Origin: Spongiibacter thalassae
Lineage (GTDB): Bacteria; Pseudomonadota; Gammaproteobacteria; Pseudomonadales; Spongiibacteraceae
Length of the DNA: 64,000 nucleotides
Reading direction: 5' to 3'
Assembly: GCF_012272835.1 (NCBI RefSeq)
Contig: NZ_JAAWWK010000006.1
Coordinates: 1 to 64,000 of the forward strand
Positions 1 to 7,987 of this stretch are shown in pieces (positions within the stretch are counted from its first letter, which is position 1; each line of letters starts with the position of its first letter). The translations under genes and the position numbers were made by a program. The notes below the pieces were generated by a model. It was not told the DNA's origin, made no database searches, and saw only the letters and a program-made list of their open reading frames with translations.

Positions 1-27
1 TGGCTTAACCGGTGGTGGGAGTAATCC

Positions 28-474
28 TTGCGTATCCATTTTAGGTGTCCACTTAAAGATAGGTGGACACCATCATGTTGGCCTGGGCTCAGGAGTGAAA
101 GGTGTGTTGGCCGGACGGATACGGCGATACGCCCCTATGTACTGGCAGAGCTGGACAAGGCAAAGCAGGCCGCCGACAACCGCGATGCCAGCGGCGCTTT
201 CAGGCATCTGGAAAATGCCCATGTACTGGGTCAGGAATCGACGTACTGGCACGTCGTGGTGCATTGGCTGATGTTGATATGGGGAATACGGCAGCGTAAC
301 GGCCGGGAAGTCGTCGGCCAGCTTATTCGCATCGTTGGAGCCGCCGCATTAACAGCGATTAAGGGGGTGCCCATTGGCAATACCGGGGGCAGCAATGTTA
401 GCCCGATAAAACCGCTGCCTGTCAGCTCGGAGCACGCGGCAATCATTGCCGAAGCCAAGGGCATGCAAGACTAA
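28..474 (+). CDS. DUF3703 family protein, start uncertain
   Basis: The reading frame from residue 33 on (AIRPYVLAELDKAKQ, then HLENAHVLGQ, STYWHV, NTGGSNVSP) is recognisable as the DUF3703 family, small proteins of unknown function of roughly 110-120 residues. The only in-frame start is a TTG at 28, which adds about 30 residues of composition unlike the family and runs through a perfect inverted repeat (44-71). Family members normally begin only a few residues before the IRPYV motif, and no ATG, GTG or TTG exists there in this frame. The natural start may therefore have been lost to an insertion or frameshift, or a non-standard start is used. The conserved body is intact to its stop. No function is known. 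Confidence 0.65.
   Translation: MRIHFRCPLKDRWTPSCWPGLRSERCVGRTDTAIRPYVLAELDKAKQAADNRDASGAFRHLENAHVLGQESTYWHVVVHWLMLIWGIRQRNGREVVGQLIRIVGAAALTAIKGVPIGNTGGSNVSPIKPLPVSSEHAAIIAEAKGMQD
44..71. repeat. 9-bp perfect inverted repeat
   Basis: GGTGTCCAC at 44-52 is matched exactly in reverse by GTGGACACC at 63-71, with a 10-base spacer. It lies inside the apparent 5' end of the DUF3703 reading frame, where conserved family residues have not yet begun. It could be the end of a mobile element, an operator or an RNA hairpin. The window edge prevents deciding. Confidence 0.6.
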
Positions 475-564
475 CCTTCAGCGGAAATCGGGAGTAACCA
501 GGGCCTCAAGCCAGTCAACACGGCGCTGCTTGAATCTACTCAGGCAGCCCCCCCAAACAAGCCC

Positions 565-957
565 TTAGTAGGTTGCCACGACCACGCGCTGCTGGCGGGT
601 TTCGTTCATGTTTTCAAAGGCCCAGCGGCCATTGGTCACTTCGATAGTACGGAACTTGGCGAAGCCACCGGAGGTACACTCAGCGCGATATTCCTGAGCT
701 TTCGGTAATTCGGGGTGTTTGTTTACCGCATTGAGAAAATAGCGGTAATCTCGCCCTTCCTTTGATATCGCATAGGTGCGATCCAGAGCTACGAAGTTTT
801 TGCCGCCGATTTCCTGCTTGAAGGCGCGAATGCAGTTGGTGAGGGCGTCTGCGGCATCCTCGCGCGCTCCCGCCTGAACGTTTACCGCACCGCTTATCAA
901 CGCCGCCAATGCGATAAATTTCAAGGGGTTAAGTGTTCTGCCAAGCCAATTTGTCAT
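565..957 (-). CDS. small secreted protein of unknown function
   Basis: This 130-residue protein has a basic N-terminus followed by a hydrophobic stretch (about residues 12-27) ending in VQAGA, which looks like a Sec signal peptide cleaved near residue 29. The mature part of about 100 residues has two cysteines (in LTNCIRAF and AECTSGG) that could form a disulfide in the periplasm, and ends QQRVVVATY. I do not recognise a family. An AAGGAGAT ribosome site lies about 7 bases before the ATG, which supports expression and the start. It is a single gene: the neighbours on both sides are on the other strand. Confidence 0.65.
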   Translation of the reverse strand: MTNWLGRTLNPLKFIALAALISGAVNVQAGAREDAADALTNCIRAFKQEIGGKNFVALDRTYAISKEGRDYRYFLNAVNKHPELPKAQEYRAECTSGGFAKFRTIEVTNGRWAFENMNETRQQRVVVATY

Positions 958-1173
958 AATTCCAATCTCCTTTCAGAATGCGACACCCGCCATTCAGTAC
1001 TACGCGGGAACAACTCCTGCACTACCCTGCCAGCGTCCGATGTAAGCCCGTGTCAGAGTGACTACGGGATGGCTCGAGTCTACTCTCGGCACAACTACGA
1101 CACATCCCCAGAACTGTTGACGCGTAGCGAATTAGATCGTGGCTAAATAACCAACGTGGTTTAATGAGGCTAA

Positions 1174-3474
1174 GTGCCGCCGTGTGAGCAGCCGAAAGAC
1201 ATGGACAAGTTGGTAAAACACAGCGTTAAACATCGCATTCGCTTCTCTGGACACACGAATACGGTATTGGCGCCAATGAATATACTGGCCGCTATCGCGA
1301 TTGTTGCTATCGCCGCCATGATAGTGATTACCAGTTTGCTGCACCGGTCACCCTGGCTGGGGGTGGAATTTGTGCCGCCCGATGACGGCCCGGGGCTGAT
1401 TATCGCCAAGGTCTTTGCAGACAGCCCTGCTGCCCATTCCGGCTTGTCACCCGGCGACATCGTATTGGCAGTGCACACGGCCCCACTCCAGCGCAGTCAG
1501 CCCGCCGCTCTTCCCAACGACACCATCACCCTGCAAGCCCACGATGTCATTGATGACCCGGCACTGTTGAATCGCTACGACGAGTACCGACGGTTTTTCA
1601 CCAAGCAGGCGGTGCTCTTCCAGGCCTTCAAATCAGGCCCTGTAACCTTGCAACTGCTCGACGGCCGGCATATTCAGGTGACGGCCTTGACCAAGCGTCC
1701 TGTTCTCGCGCTGCCGTGGAGCTACTGGTATCAGCTTATTTGCGCGATGATCGCGCTGTTGACCGCCGCCCTGGTTGTCGCCTTCCAGCACCGCCAGGCG
1801 GCGGCGCGCTACTATGCGCTGACCGGCCTAGGTATCAGCACGGTGATCTTCACCAACAGTTATTTTTCATCGCGGGAACTGGCCCTGCACCCCGAGTTGT
1901 TTGTGGCCTTCTCCAAAATTAACTGGCTGGGTGTATGCACCCTGGGCTGGGGTATGATTGGCACTCTGTGGTATTACCCAAGGCGCATTTCCGCCCTGCC
2001 CTTTGGCCCACTGTTGAGCATCCCCTTTGTACTGGCGTTTACTGTAGATTTTTTCGAAATTCCTGCGTCCCTTGACGTTGGCCAGCGCTACCCCCTGTAT
2101 GCCGGATTTATCGCCGCGGCCTCGCTGGCAATTTATCAGTGGCGCCGATGCCGGCACGACCCTCTCAGTCGCGCAGCAATGCGTTGGTTTTTTATCTCCT
2201 GGTTTTCCGGCACCGGCGCCTTCATCGTATTGGTGCTGCTGCCCCTGACCTATGACATAGGCTGGCAACTGGATTACACCCTTGCTATCGGCTTATTGCC
2301 AGTACTGCAGCTGGGCATTGCACTGGGCATCATGCGCTATCGACTGTTCGATATGGATCGCCTGAGCATGATGATCTGGCTGTGGTTTATTGGCGGCTTG
2401 TTAGTGGTTATTCTCGACTCTATTCTGGTCACGCTGATTAATCTCACCGCTCCGGTCGCCATGTCACTGGCATTGCTGGTCGTGGGTTGGCTGTATTTCC
2501 CGCTGCGGCAATTGCTGTGGCGCCGTCTGGGCTGGAATGCAGTAAAAGTCGATTTTCAGCAGTTGTTCCCGAAACTGATCAAATCCATTCTGGCGGCCTC
2601 CAACCCGCAGCAAGTGAAAACCCTCTGGCTGGAGTTGCTGCAGGAGTTATATCAACCACTGTCGATCAAGGAGACACCCGGCGCCGTCAGCCAGCCGGAG
2701 CGCATCGACCACGGGTTGCGCATGCGGATTCCCGGCTTTGACGCTGCGCCCGCCTTCGAAATCTACGGTGCGGACCGCGGCACTCGCCTGATGGGCCCTG
2801 ACGACGAGGAGTTTGCCGCCAGCCTGTGGCAGTTGTTTAAAGAAATTCAGGAGTTTCGCGCGGCCTTCGAACAGGGTGTATTAACGGAGCGGGCGCGGGT
2901 CGCGCGGGACTTGCACGATGATATTGCCAGCGACCTGCTTGGGCTGATTTACCAGGCGCCCGACCTCGACACCCGGCGCCAGGCACAGCGGGTGTTCGAC
3001 GAACTCCGGGTAATCATACAGGGTATGGAAAGCTCCAATCTCAGCTTCAGCGAGAGTCTGTCTAACCTGCGCGCCGAAACCGAGGAGCGCTGTCGTTCAG
3101 CAGGCATTGATAGCCAGTGGCGAGTCGACGACAGTGCCGATATTCTGCTGCCTTCCCGCAGTATTGTGAACCTGCGCCGCGCCTTCAAGGAAGCGATATC
3201 CAATGTTATCAAGCACAGCCAAAGCAGCACTGTGGCAGTGAGCATTTTCTGTCAGGAGGCGGATTGTCCAACACTGGTCATGGAGATCCGCGACAACGGC
3301 GTGGGGATGGAAAAGGAGGTCAAACGAACTCGCGGCATCGCCAATATCAGCGAGCGATTGGCCGAACTCGGCGGCACCGCCCGGTGGTGTAAAACGGCCC
3401 ACAGCGACAGCGGCACCACCTTACAGCTACGCATTCCGCTCAGTCCCCAGCCGCCTCTACGGCGCGCATCATGA
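1174..3474 (+). CDS. PDZ-domain membrane sensor histidine kinase (NarX/HisKA_3 type)
   Basis: The order visible is: one membrane segment (about residues 30-55), a PDZ-like domain (WLGVEFVPP to LSPGDIVLAVHT, about 60-105), a block of seven or so hydrophobic segments (about 180-460), then a kinase core. The core has the HisKA_3 phosphoacceptor motif ARDLHDDI with the histidine near residue 580, an N box (AISNVIKHS, near 676) and a G box (DNGVGM, near 706). This is the kinase class that partners LuxR-type regulators. It overlaps the next gene by ATGA at 3471-3474, so the two form a two-component pair. I keep the GTG at 1174, preceded by TGAGG; an ATG at 1201 is an alternative. The signal sensed is unknown; PDZ plus multi-helix sensors may detect envelope or lipid state, but that is inference. 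Confidence 0.9.
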   Translation: MPPCEQPKDMDKLVKHSVKHRIRFSGHTNTVLAPMNILAAIAIVAIAAMIVITSLLHRSPWLGVEFVPPDDGPGLIIAKVFADSPAAHSGLSPGDIVLAVHTAPLQRSQPAALPNDTITLQAHDVIDDPALLNRYDEYRRFFTKQAVLFQAFKSGPVTLQLLDGRHIQVTALTKRPVLALPWSYWYQLICAMIALLTAALVVAFQHRQAAARYYALTGLGISTVIFTNSYFSSRELALHPELFVAFSKINWLGVCTLGWGMIGTLWYYPRRISALPFGPLLSIPFVLAFTVDFFEIPASLDVGQRYPLYAGFIAAASLAIYQWRRCRHDPLSRAAMRWFFISWFSGTGAFIVLVLLPLTYDIGWQLDYTLAIGLLPVLQLGIALGIMRYRLFDMDRLSMMIWLWFIGGLLVVILDSILVTLINLTAPVAMSLALLVVGWLYFPLRQLLWRRLGWNAVKVDFQQLFPKLIKSILAASNPQQVKTLWLELLQELYQPLSIKETPGAVSQPERIDHGLRMRIPGFDAAPAFEIYGADRGTRLMGPDDEEFAASLWQLFKEIQEFRAAFEQGVLTERARVARDLHDDIASDLLGLIYQAPDLDTRRQAQRVFDELRVIIQGMESSNLSFSESLSNLRAETEERCRSAGIDSQWRVDDSADILLPSRSIVNLRRAFKEAISNVIKHSQSSTVAVSIFCQEADCPTLVMEIRDNGVGMEKEVKRTRGIANISERLAELGGTARWCKTAHSDSGTTLQLRIPLSPQPPLRRAS

Positions 3475-4112
3475 ATTTACGTCCGTTTACCCGCGCATTG
3501 ATTCTGGAAGACCTGGAAGTGGCCCAACAATGGCTGAAAGGTGCTCTGGAACTCGCCTTTCCTGGCATCAAGGTCAGAATCGCCGCATCGCTGGCCGAGG
3601 GGCGACGCTGCCTGCTTCCCCTCCCCGATATTGCATTGATCGATTTGAAACTCCCCGATGGCGATGGCATTGAATTACTTCGCGAGATCAAAGGCAGTGG
3701 CAACCCCCTGCCCTGTATTGTCACCACCATCTACGACGACGACCGACACCTGTTTCCCGCCCTCACTGCTGGGGCCGACGGTTACCTGCTTAAAGATCAC
3801 GACCAGGAGGATCTCGCCAATGAGCTGCAGCGCATTCTCGTCGGCCAGCCACCGTTATCTCCGGGTATTGCGCGACGGGTACTCAGTTCGTTCACGCCCT
3901 CCACCGAGCCGCTGGTCGAACCCTTAACGCCCCGACAGTTACAGGTGTTGCGAATGATTGCCCAGGGCCGCAGCATTCAGCAGGTGGCAGATGAATTGAG
4001 CATTAGCTATCACACGGCGGCCAGCCATATTCGCGGCATTTATCAGCGCCTGGGCGTCACCTCGCGGGCAGAGGCCACCGCCCGTGCTATCAAGCTGGGT
4101 CTGGATACTTAG
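3471..4112 (+). CDS. LuxR/NarL-family response regulator
   Basis: A 213-residue transcription regulator. The receiver domain covers about residues 8-125, with the acidic pocket LED near residue 13 and the phosphoacceptor aspartate near residue 58 (ALIDLKLPDGDG). A C-terminal LuxR-type helix-turn-helix covers about 148-213 (LTPRQLQVLRMIAQGRSIQQVADEL, then SYHTAASHIRGIYQRLGV). It is translationally coupled to the kinase upstream and should be phosphorylated by it. Its last five codons including the stop are the first unit of a 15-bp tandem repeat that continues past the gene. Targets cannot be read from the sequence. Confidence 0.92.
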   Translation: MNLRPFTRALILEDLEVAQQWLKGALELAFPGIKVRIAASLAEGRRCLLPLPDIALIDLKLPDGDGIELLREIKGSGNPLPCIVTTIYDDDRHLFPALTAGADGYLLKDHDQEDLANELQRILVGQPPLSPGIARRVLSSFTPSTEPLVEPLTPRQLQVLRMIAQGRSIQQVADELSISYHTAASHIRGIYQRLGVTSRAEATARAIKLGLDT

Positions 4113-4156
4113 GGGCTGGATACTTAGGGTCTGGAAAATTTGGGTCTGGGCAGTCA
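4097..4156. repeat. 15-bp tandem repeat, four units
   Basis: Four adjacent 15-base units (4097-4111, 4112-4126, 4127-4141, 4142-4156) all begin GGGTCTGG or GGGGCTGG. The first two differ at one base; the last two have diverged at their 3' halves. Unit 1 contains the final codons of the response regulator, whose TAG stop spans the junction of units 1 and 2. The array fills most of the 66-base gap to the convergent thioredoxin gene. Confidence 0.85.
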
Positions 4157-4178
4157 GGGCCTATTGTTGCCTTGCCAT

Positions 4179-4628
4179 TCAATGCCTGGGAAGGTAGTTC
4201 GCCAACCATTGTTCAAACTGAGCCGGAGGCAAGGCACCGGCATTGCGCACCACTTCCCGCCCTTGAGAAAACACCATCAACGTCGGTATTGAGCGAATCT
4301 GGTATTGCCCCGCCGTCACTGGCTGGGCTTCCGTATCCAGTTTTAGAAAGCGCGCCCGGCCTGCCCATCGCTTGGCCACATCCTTATACACCGGCGCGAA
4401 GGACACACAGGGGCCGCACCAGGGCGCCCAAAAATCCACTACCACCGGCAGGTCGTTCTTCTGCAGCCAGCGGGCAAAATTGGCATCCCCGACGTTGATG
4501 GCCTCGCCACTGAGAATCAACGATTTGCATTTGCCGCACACCGGGCGATCGGCAAGCCGCGATGCAGGCACTCGATTAACCGCACCGCAGCTCGCGCATA
4601 CCAGCTGTAAAGCCTGTTTTTCGCTCAT
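4179..4628 (-). CDS. trxC: thioredoxin 2 (TrxC)
   Basis: A 149-residue cytoplasmic disulfide reductase. The N-terminal zinc-binding part has two CxxC pairs (CASC at 11-14 and CGKC at 31-34), the hallmark that separates TrxC from TrxA. The thioredoxin fold follows with the active site WCGPC at 70-74 and the cis-proline loop RSIPTLMVF. I chose the ATG at 4628 because AGGGAG lies about 7 bases upstream; a longer frame starting at 4649 has no ribosome site. It is convergent with the response regulator gene. TrxC reduces oxidised protein disulfides and in other bacteria is induced by oxidative stress. Confidence 0.95.
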   Translation of the reverse strand: MSEKQALQLVCASCGAVNRVPASRLADRPVCGKCKSLILSGEAINVGDANFARWLQKNDLPVVVDFWAPWCGPCVSFAPVYKDVAKRWAGRARFLKLDTEAQPVTAGQYQIRSIPTLMVFSQGREVVRNAGALPPAQFEQWLANYLPRH

Positions 4629-4748
4629 TTCTGACTCCCTGCTGAGCATTTTTCGACATTGAGGCTATTGTTCAAGACCTTCACTGATGGCCATACCGCG
4701 ACATAAGACCGCCGTTTTCCACCCTGCTCGGCACCGCGTTGTGCACAA

Positions 4749-4773
4749 CAAAAAAGGCGCCCGCAGGCGCCTT
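4749..4773 (-). terminator. rho-independent terminator after ilvH
   Basis: A perfect 8-bp stem (AAGGCGCC at 4754-4761 pairing with GGCGCCTT at 4766-4773) with a CGCA/TGCG loop is followed, on the minus strand, by a run of Ts (As at 4749-4755 on the plus strand). It lies about 25 bases beyond the ilvH stop. Confidence 0.93.
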
Positions 4774-4795
4774 GATAATACCAAACCCGCGCGGG

Positions 4796-5287
4796 TTACA
4801 GACTGAGTATTTTCTCGCCCCGAGCGATGCCGGACACACCACTGCGCACCACTTCCATGATGGCAGCGTCACCCACTGCCTCCAGAAATGAGTCGAGCTT
4901 GTCGGCAGCGCCGGTCACCTGAATGGTGTACACGCTGGGGCCGACATCGACAATCTGGCCACGGAAGATATCGGTGCAGCGTTTGATCTCGGCGCGCTGG
5001 GCACCGGTCGCCCGCACCTTGACCAGCATCAGTTCGCGCTCGATGTGAGCACCCTCTGACAAGTCCACCAGCTTCACCACATCGACCAGGCGATTGAGAT
5101 GCTTGGTGATTTGCTCGATCTTGTGGTCGTCGCCAATGGTTGTCAGCGTGAGCCGCGACAGCGTTGGGTCTTCGGTCGGCGCCACATTCAGGGTCTCAAT
5201 GTTGTAACCCCGCTGGGAGAACAACCCCACTACCCGCGACAGCGCACCGGGCTCATTTTCCAGTAGTACAGAAATAATCCGTCGCAT
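4796..5287 (-). CDS. ilvH: acetolactate synthase small (regulatory) subunit
   Basis: A 163-residue regulatory subunit of acetohydroxyacid synthase III, the first common step of valine, leucine and isoleucine synthesis. An ACT domain begins at residue 3 (RIISVLLENEPGALSRVVGLFSQRGYNI in sense), which in this family binds valine for feedback inhibition; a C-terminal ACT-like half follows (ELMLVKVRA to IMEVVRSG). The start ATG at 5287 shares one base with the TGA of ilvI (TGATG), so the two subunits are translationally coupled. A strong intrinsic terminator follows the gene. The length is normal for the family. Confidence 0.96.
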   Translation of the reverse strand: MRRIISVLLENEPGALSRVVGLFSQRGYNIETLNVAPTEDPTLSRLTLTTIGDDHKIEQITKHLNRLVDVVKLVDLSEGAHIERELMLVKVRATGAQRAEIKRCTDIFRGQIVDVGPSVYTIQVTGAADKLDSFLEAVGDAAIMEVVRSGVSGIARGEKILSL

Positions 5288-7035
5288 CAGGTTCGCTCCG
5301 TCTTGCTCAGCCACATATCACGCATCGAGCCATTGGGGGCAATGTGCATCGGGTAAACGTGCTCGTGTGGGTCAACATGTATATCCATGAATACCAGTTC
5401 GTTTTTACGCGCAAACACTTCAGTCATGGCGTCTTCCAGGTCACTCAGTTGGGTCACCTTGATGCCTGAGTGATGATAGGCCTCGGCCAGCTTGATAAAG
5501 TCCGGCAGCGAGTCTTCATACACACTCTGGGAATAGCGCCCTTCGTATTGCATGTCCTGCCACTGCTTCACCATGCCAAGGTAACCGTTATACAAATTCA
5601 GGATTTTCACCGGAATATTGTACTGGGCGCAGGTAGACAGCTCCTGAATATTCATCTGGATGCTGCCTTCGCCGGTCACACACGCCACATCGGCATCGGG
5701 GAAGGCCAGTTTGACCCCCATCGCCGCAGGCAGGCCGAAGCCCATGGTGCCGAGGCCACCGGAATTGATCCACCGGCGCGGTTCGTCAAACTTGTAGTAC
5801 TGGGCAGCAAACATCTGGTGCTGGCCCACGTCGGAGGTGACAAACGCCTTGCCACCGGTCACCTTGCACAGGGTCTCGATAACCTGCTGGGGCTTGATAT
5901 AGGGCGTCGTGGTGTCGTAGCGCGGCGCGGTCCACAGGCCGTGGGAATCGCGCCATTCGTCGATCTGCTCCCACCACACTTTCAGTGCCTTTTGATCCGG
6001 CAAAGCCGGTTGCTCGGCGCGCATTTCCTTGAGCACATCGAGAAGGTCGTTCAACACCGAATCCACCGGGCCAACGATGGGCACATCGGCGTTGATGGTT
6101 TTGGAGATCGCCGCGGGGTCAATATCGATATGAATGATTTTGGCACCGGGACAGAACTTGCCTGTGGTATTGGTTACCCGGTCGTCAAAACGGGCGCCTA
6201 CCGCCAGAATCACATCGCTGTGGTGCATGGCGTTATTCGCTTCGTAGAAGCCGTGCATTCCCAACATCCCCAGGAATTGTCGGTCGCTGCCGGGATAGGC
6301 GCCAAGGCCCATCAGCGTATTGGTCACCGGGAAGTTCAACGACTGGGCCAATTCGCGCAGCTGGGCAGAAGCATTGCCCTGTACCACGCCGCCACCGGAG
6401 TAGATCACCGGGCGTTTGGCCGCCAGCAGAAGGCTGGCCGCCTTTTTGATCTGGCCGCTATGGCCGCGACTGGCCGGGGTATACGAGCGCAGTTTGACCT
6501 TTTTCGGGTAGTTGTACTCGTACTTGTCGTGGGGGTTGGTCAAGTCTTTAGGCAGATCGACAACAACCGGGCCGGGGCGTCCGCTGGAGGCAATATAAAA
6601 TGCCTTCTTGATAATCTCGGGGATTTCCGCCGTGCTGGTGACCTGAAAGCTGTGTTTCACGATCGGCCGGGAAATACCCAGCATATCGGTTTCCTGGAAG
6701 GCATCTTCGCCAATCAGGTGGCTCATGACCTGACCGGACAGCACCACCATCGGAATCGAGTCCATATAAGCCGTGGCAATACCGGTAATAGCGTTGGTCG
6801 CGCCGGGACCCGACGTTACCAACACCACACCGGGCTTGCCGGTGGCACGGGCGTAGCCGTCAGCGGCATGGGTTGCCGCCTGCTCGTGGCGCACCAGAAT
6901 ATGGGGCACCTTGCACTTATTGAATAACGCGTCGTAAATATGCAGTACCGCACCGCCGGGGTAGCCGAAGATGAATTCAACACCCTCATCTTCCAAGGCG
7001 CGTGCGATCATTTCACCGCCAGATAACAACTCCAC
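5287..7035 (-). CDS. ilvI: acetolactate synthase large (catalytic) subunit
   Basis: A 582-residue thiamine-diphosphate enzyme that condenses two pyruvates, or pyruvate and 2-oxobutyrate. The N-terminal TPP-binding part carries the catalytic glutamate in [20 protein letters not shown] (near residue 50), the central domain covers about 200-330, and the C-terminal TPP/metal motif is [12 protein letters not shown]. The usual GDG is GEG here, a variant I recall from pseudomonad enzymes, so I do not regard it as damage. The start is GTG at 7035 with GAGGGT about 7 bases upstream. It is the first gene of the ilvIH operon. A leader hairpin lies just upstream. Confidence 0.96.
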   Translation of the reverse strand: MELLSGGEMIARALEDEGVEFIFGYPGGAVLHIYDALFNKCKVPHILVRHEQAATHAADGYARATGKPGVVLVTSGPGATNAITGIATAYMDSIPMVVLSGQVMSHLIGEDAFQETDMLGISRPIVKHSFQVTSTAEIPEIIKKAFYIASSGRPGPVVVDLPKDLTNPHDKYEYNYPKKVKLRSYTPASRGHSGQIKKAASLLLAAKRPVIYSGGGVVQGNASAQLRELAQSLNFPVTNTLMGLGAYPGSDRQFLGMLGMHGFYEANNAMHHSDVILAVGARFDDRVTNTTGKFCPGAKIIHIDIDPAAISKTINADVPIVGPVDSVLNDLLDVLKEMRAEQPALPDQKALKVWWEQIDEWRDSHGLWTAPRYDTTTPYIKPQQVIETLCKVTGGKAFVTSDVGQHQMFAAQYYKFDEPRRWINSGGLGTMGFGLPAAMGVKLAFPDADVACVTGEGSIQMNIQELSTCAQYNIPVKILNLYNGYLGMVKQWQDMQYEGRYSQSVYEDSLPDFIKLAEAYHHSGIKVTQLSDLEDAMTEVFARKNELVFMDIHVDPHEHVYPMHIAPNGSMRDMWLSKTERT

Positions 7036-7076
7036 TGAATGACCCTCGCTTCAATCTGAAAATAAATTTCGTCGCT

Positions 7077-7101
7077 GCGCCTCCGAATAACTCGGAAGCG
7101 C
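7077..7101 (-). promoter_or_regulatory. leader hairpin upstream of ilvI
   Basis: GCGCCTCCGA (7077-7086) pairs with TCGGAAGCGC (7092-7101) with one G-U or mismatch position, leaving a 5-base loop. It would form in the ilvI mRNA leader about 42 bases before the start codon. No T run follows directly on the minus strand, so it is not a clear attenuator; an mRNA-stability or translational role is possible. Confidence 0.4.
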
Positions 7102-7485
7102 CTGTAAATGTGAACGCGCGTGATGTCGAAACACATACCTACCGAACACAACAACGGTGCGTTCGGGCGAATCGCCTAAATGCCACAAAAGGTGGCCTTT
7201 TATATGCCACGCGGGGTACGCGGGGCGGGCAATCTCGCAACACAGGTCATGTGTCTGCAGAGTGAATGGAACTACACCGGGTAGCAGCGCGACAGCTTGA
7301 GTCGCACTCTGTACATAGGCCGCAGGTAAGCGGCGCGAAAAACAGCCATCTCTACCCTTTCGGATAGACCGCGTATTTTTTAACCTGGCCCATTTTTTGT
7401 CAAGGTAAACCGACAGTAAAGCCAGTATTTTTAACCATTTACACCTTATCGAGCCTCATTTCACACTAATTGGCGCAGACGCTTT

Positions 7486-7513
7486 TTGCGCTGGGAGGCT
7501 TATCTGCCATAAT
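7486..7513 (+). promoter_or_regulatory. possible sigma-70 promoter for the DUF4124 gene
   Basis: TTGCGC (7486-7491) and CATAAT (7508-7513) are separated by 16 bases and lie about 32 bases before the ATG at 7546. The match is moderate and was judged by eye. Confidence 0.35.
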
Positions 7514-7545
7514 TAGTCCACAAATCCGACTCGCGGTAGACCCGA

Positions 7546-7983
7546 ATGACACACAAGCGCCTGCAAACAATTGGACTGGCACTGCTGATGACCCTGGGCA
7601 GTGCAGACTTGCTGGCGGGCAAAAGTGGCTACTACCGCTGGGTAGACGATGAAGGCGAAACCCACTTCACTCAAAAGCCGCCCCAGGGCAAGCCATCGGT
7701 GTTCATTGAAACCGTCAGTGGTCGTCAGGGCAAAGCCCCAAGCACAGAGCCCGCCCAGTCAGGCAGTAGCAACAGAGCCGCACCCGAGCCGGGTAAAATG
7801 GAAGTACTTCCACCCAAGAATCCCGAGTTGTGCACCCGGGCCAAGGGCAATATGGAGTCGCTGTCGATTTCCGGGGCACGCATCAAGGCAACCGGGAAAG
7901 ACGGTGAAGCCCGCTACCTCACCCCCGAAGAAATCGAAGTGCAGAAGCAGCGCGCCAAGGACGTTATCGATATCCACTGCTAA
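7546..7983 (+). CDS. DUF4124-domain periplasmic protein
   Basis: A 145-residue exported protein. A signal peptide covers about residues 1-25 (basic MTHKR, hydrophobic core, ending LLAGKS). The mature N-terminus has the DUF4124 signature YYRWVDDEGETHFTQKPPQG, a short beta-hairpin-like motif common in proteobacterial envelope proteins of unknown role. A low-complexity Ser/Pro/Ala linker (about 60-90) follows, then a C-terminal part with two cysteines (ELCTRAKG and the C-terminal IHC) that could pair. It is convergent with the HupE-like gene, leaving only four bases between stops. Function unknown. Confidence 0.85.
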   Translation: MTHKRLQTIGLALLMTLGSADLLAGKSGYYRWVDDEGETHFTQKPPQGKPSVFIETVSGRQGKAPSTEPAQSGSSNRAAPEPGKMEVLPPKNPELCTRAKGNMESLSISGARIKATGKDGEARYLTPEEIEVQKQRAKDVIDIHC

Positions 7984-7987
7984 GGCC

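Larger units (their letters stand above)
7036..7545. other. 510-bp divergent intergenic region (ilvI // DUF4124 gene)
   Basis: No convincing gene is present. It holds, on the minus strand, the ilvI leader with a stable hairpin at 7077-7101. A plus-strand hairpin at 7182-7196 (GCCAC/GTGGC) is followed by CTTTT. A plausible plus-strand promoter lies near 7486-7513. The AT-rich stretch about 7375-7440 has several short T runs. I searched for an ilv leader peptide rich in branched-chain codons and found none that was persuasive. Confidence 0.6.

Noticed and set aside
5470-6927. 485-residue plus-strand open frame
   Set aside because: Antisense shadow of ilvI; His- and Gly-rich translation with no recognisable domain.
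6950-7000. GEG in place of GDG in IlvI as a sign of inactivation
   Set aside because: The same substitution is known to me from active pseudomonad-type enzymes and the other motifs are intact. The coordinates mark the gene only, not the motif.
7010-7136. Possible short leader peptide (start near 7136, minus) before ilvI with several Ile/Val codons
   Set aside because: The Ile and Val codons are scattered, not in a run, the frame ends inside ilvI, and no attenuator-type terminator follows; too weak to claim attenuation.
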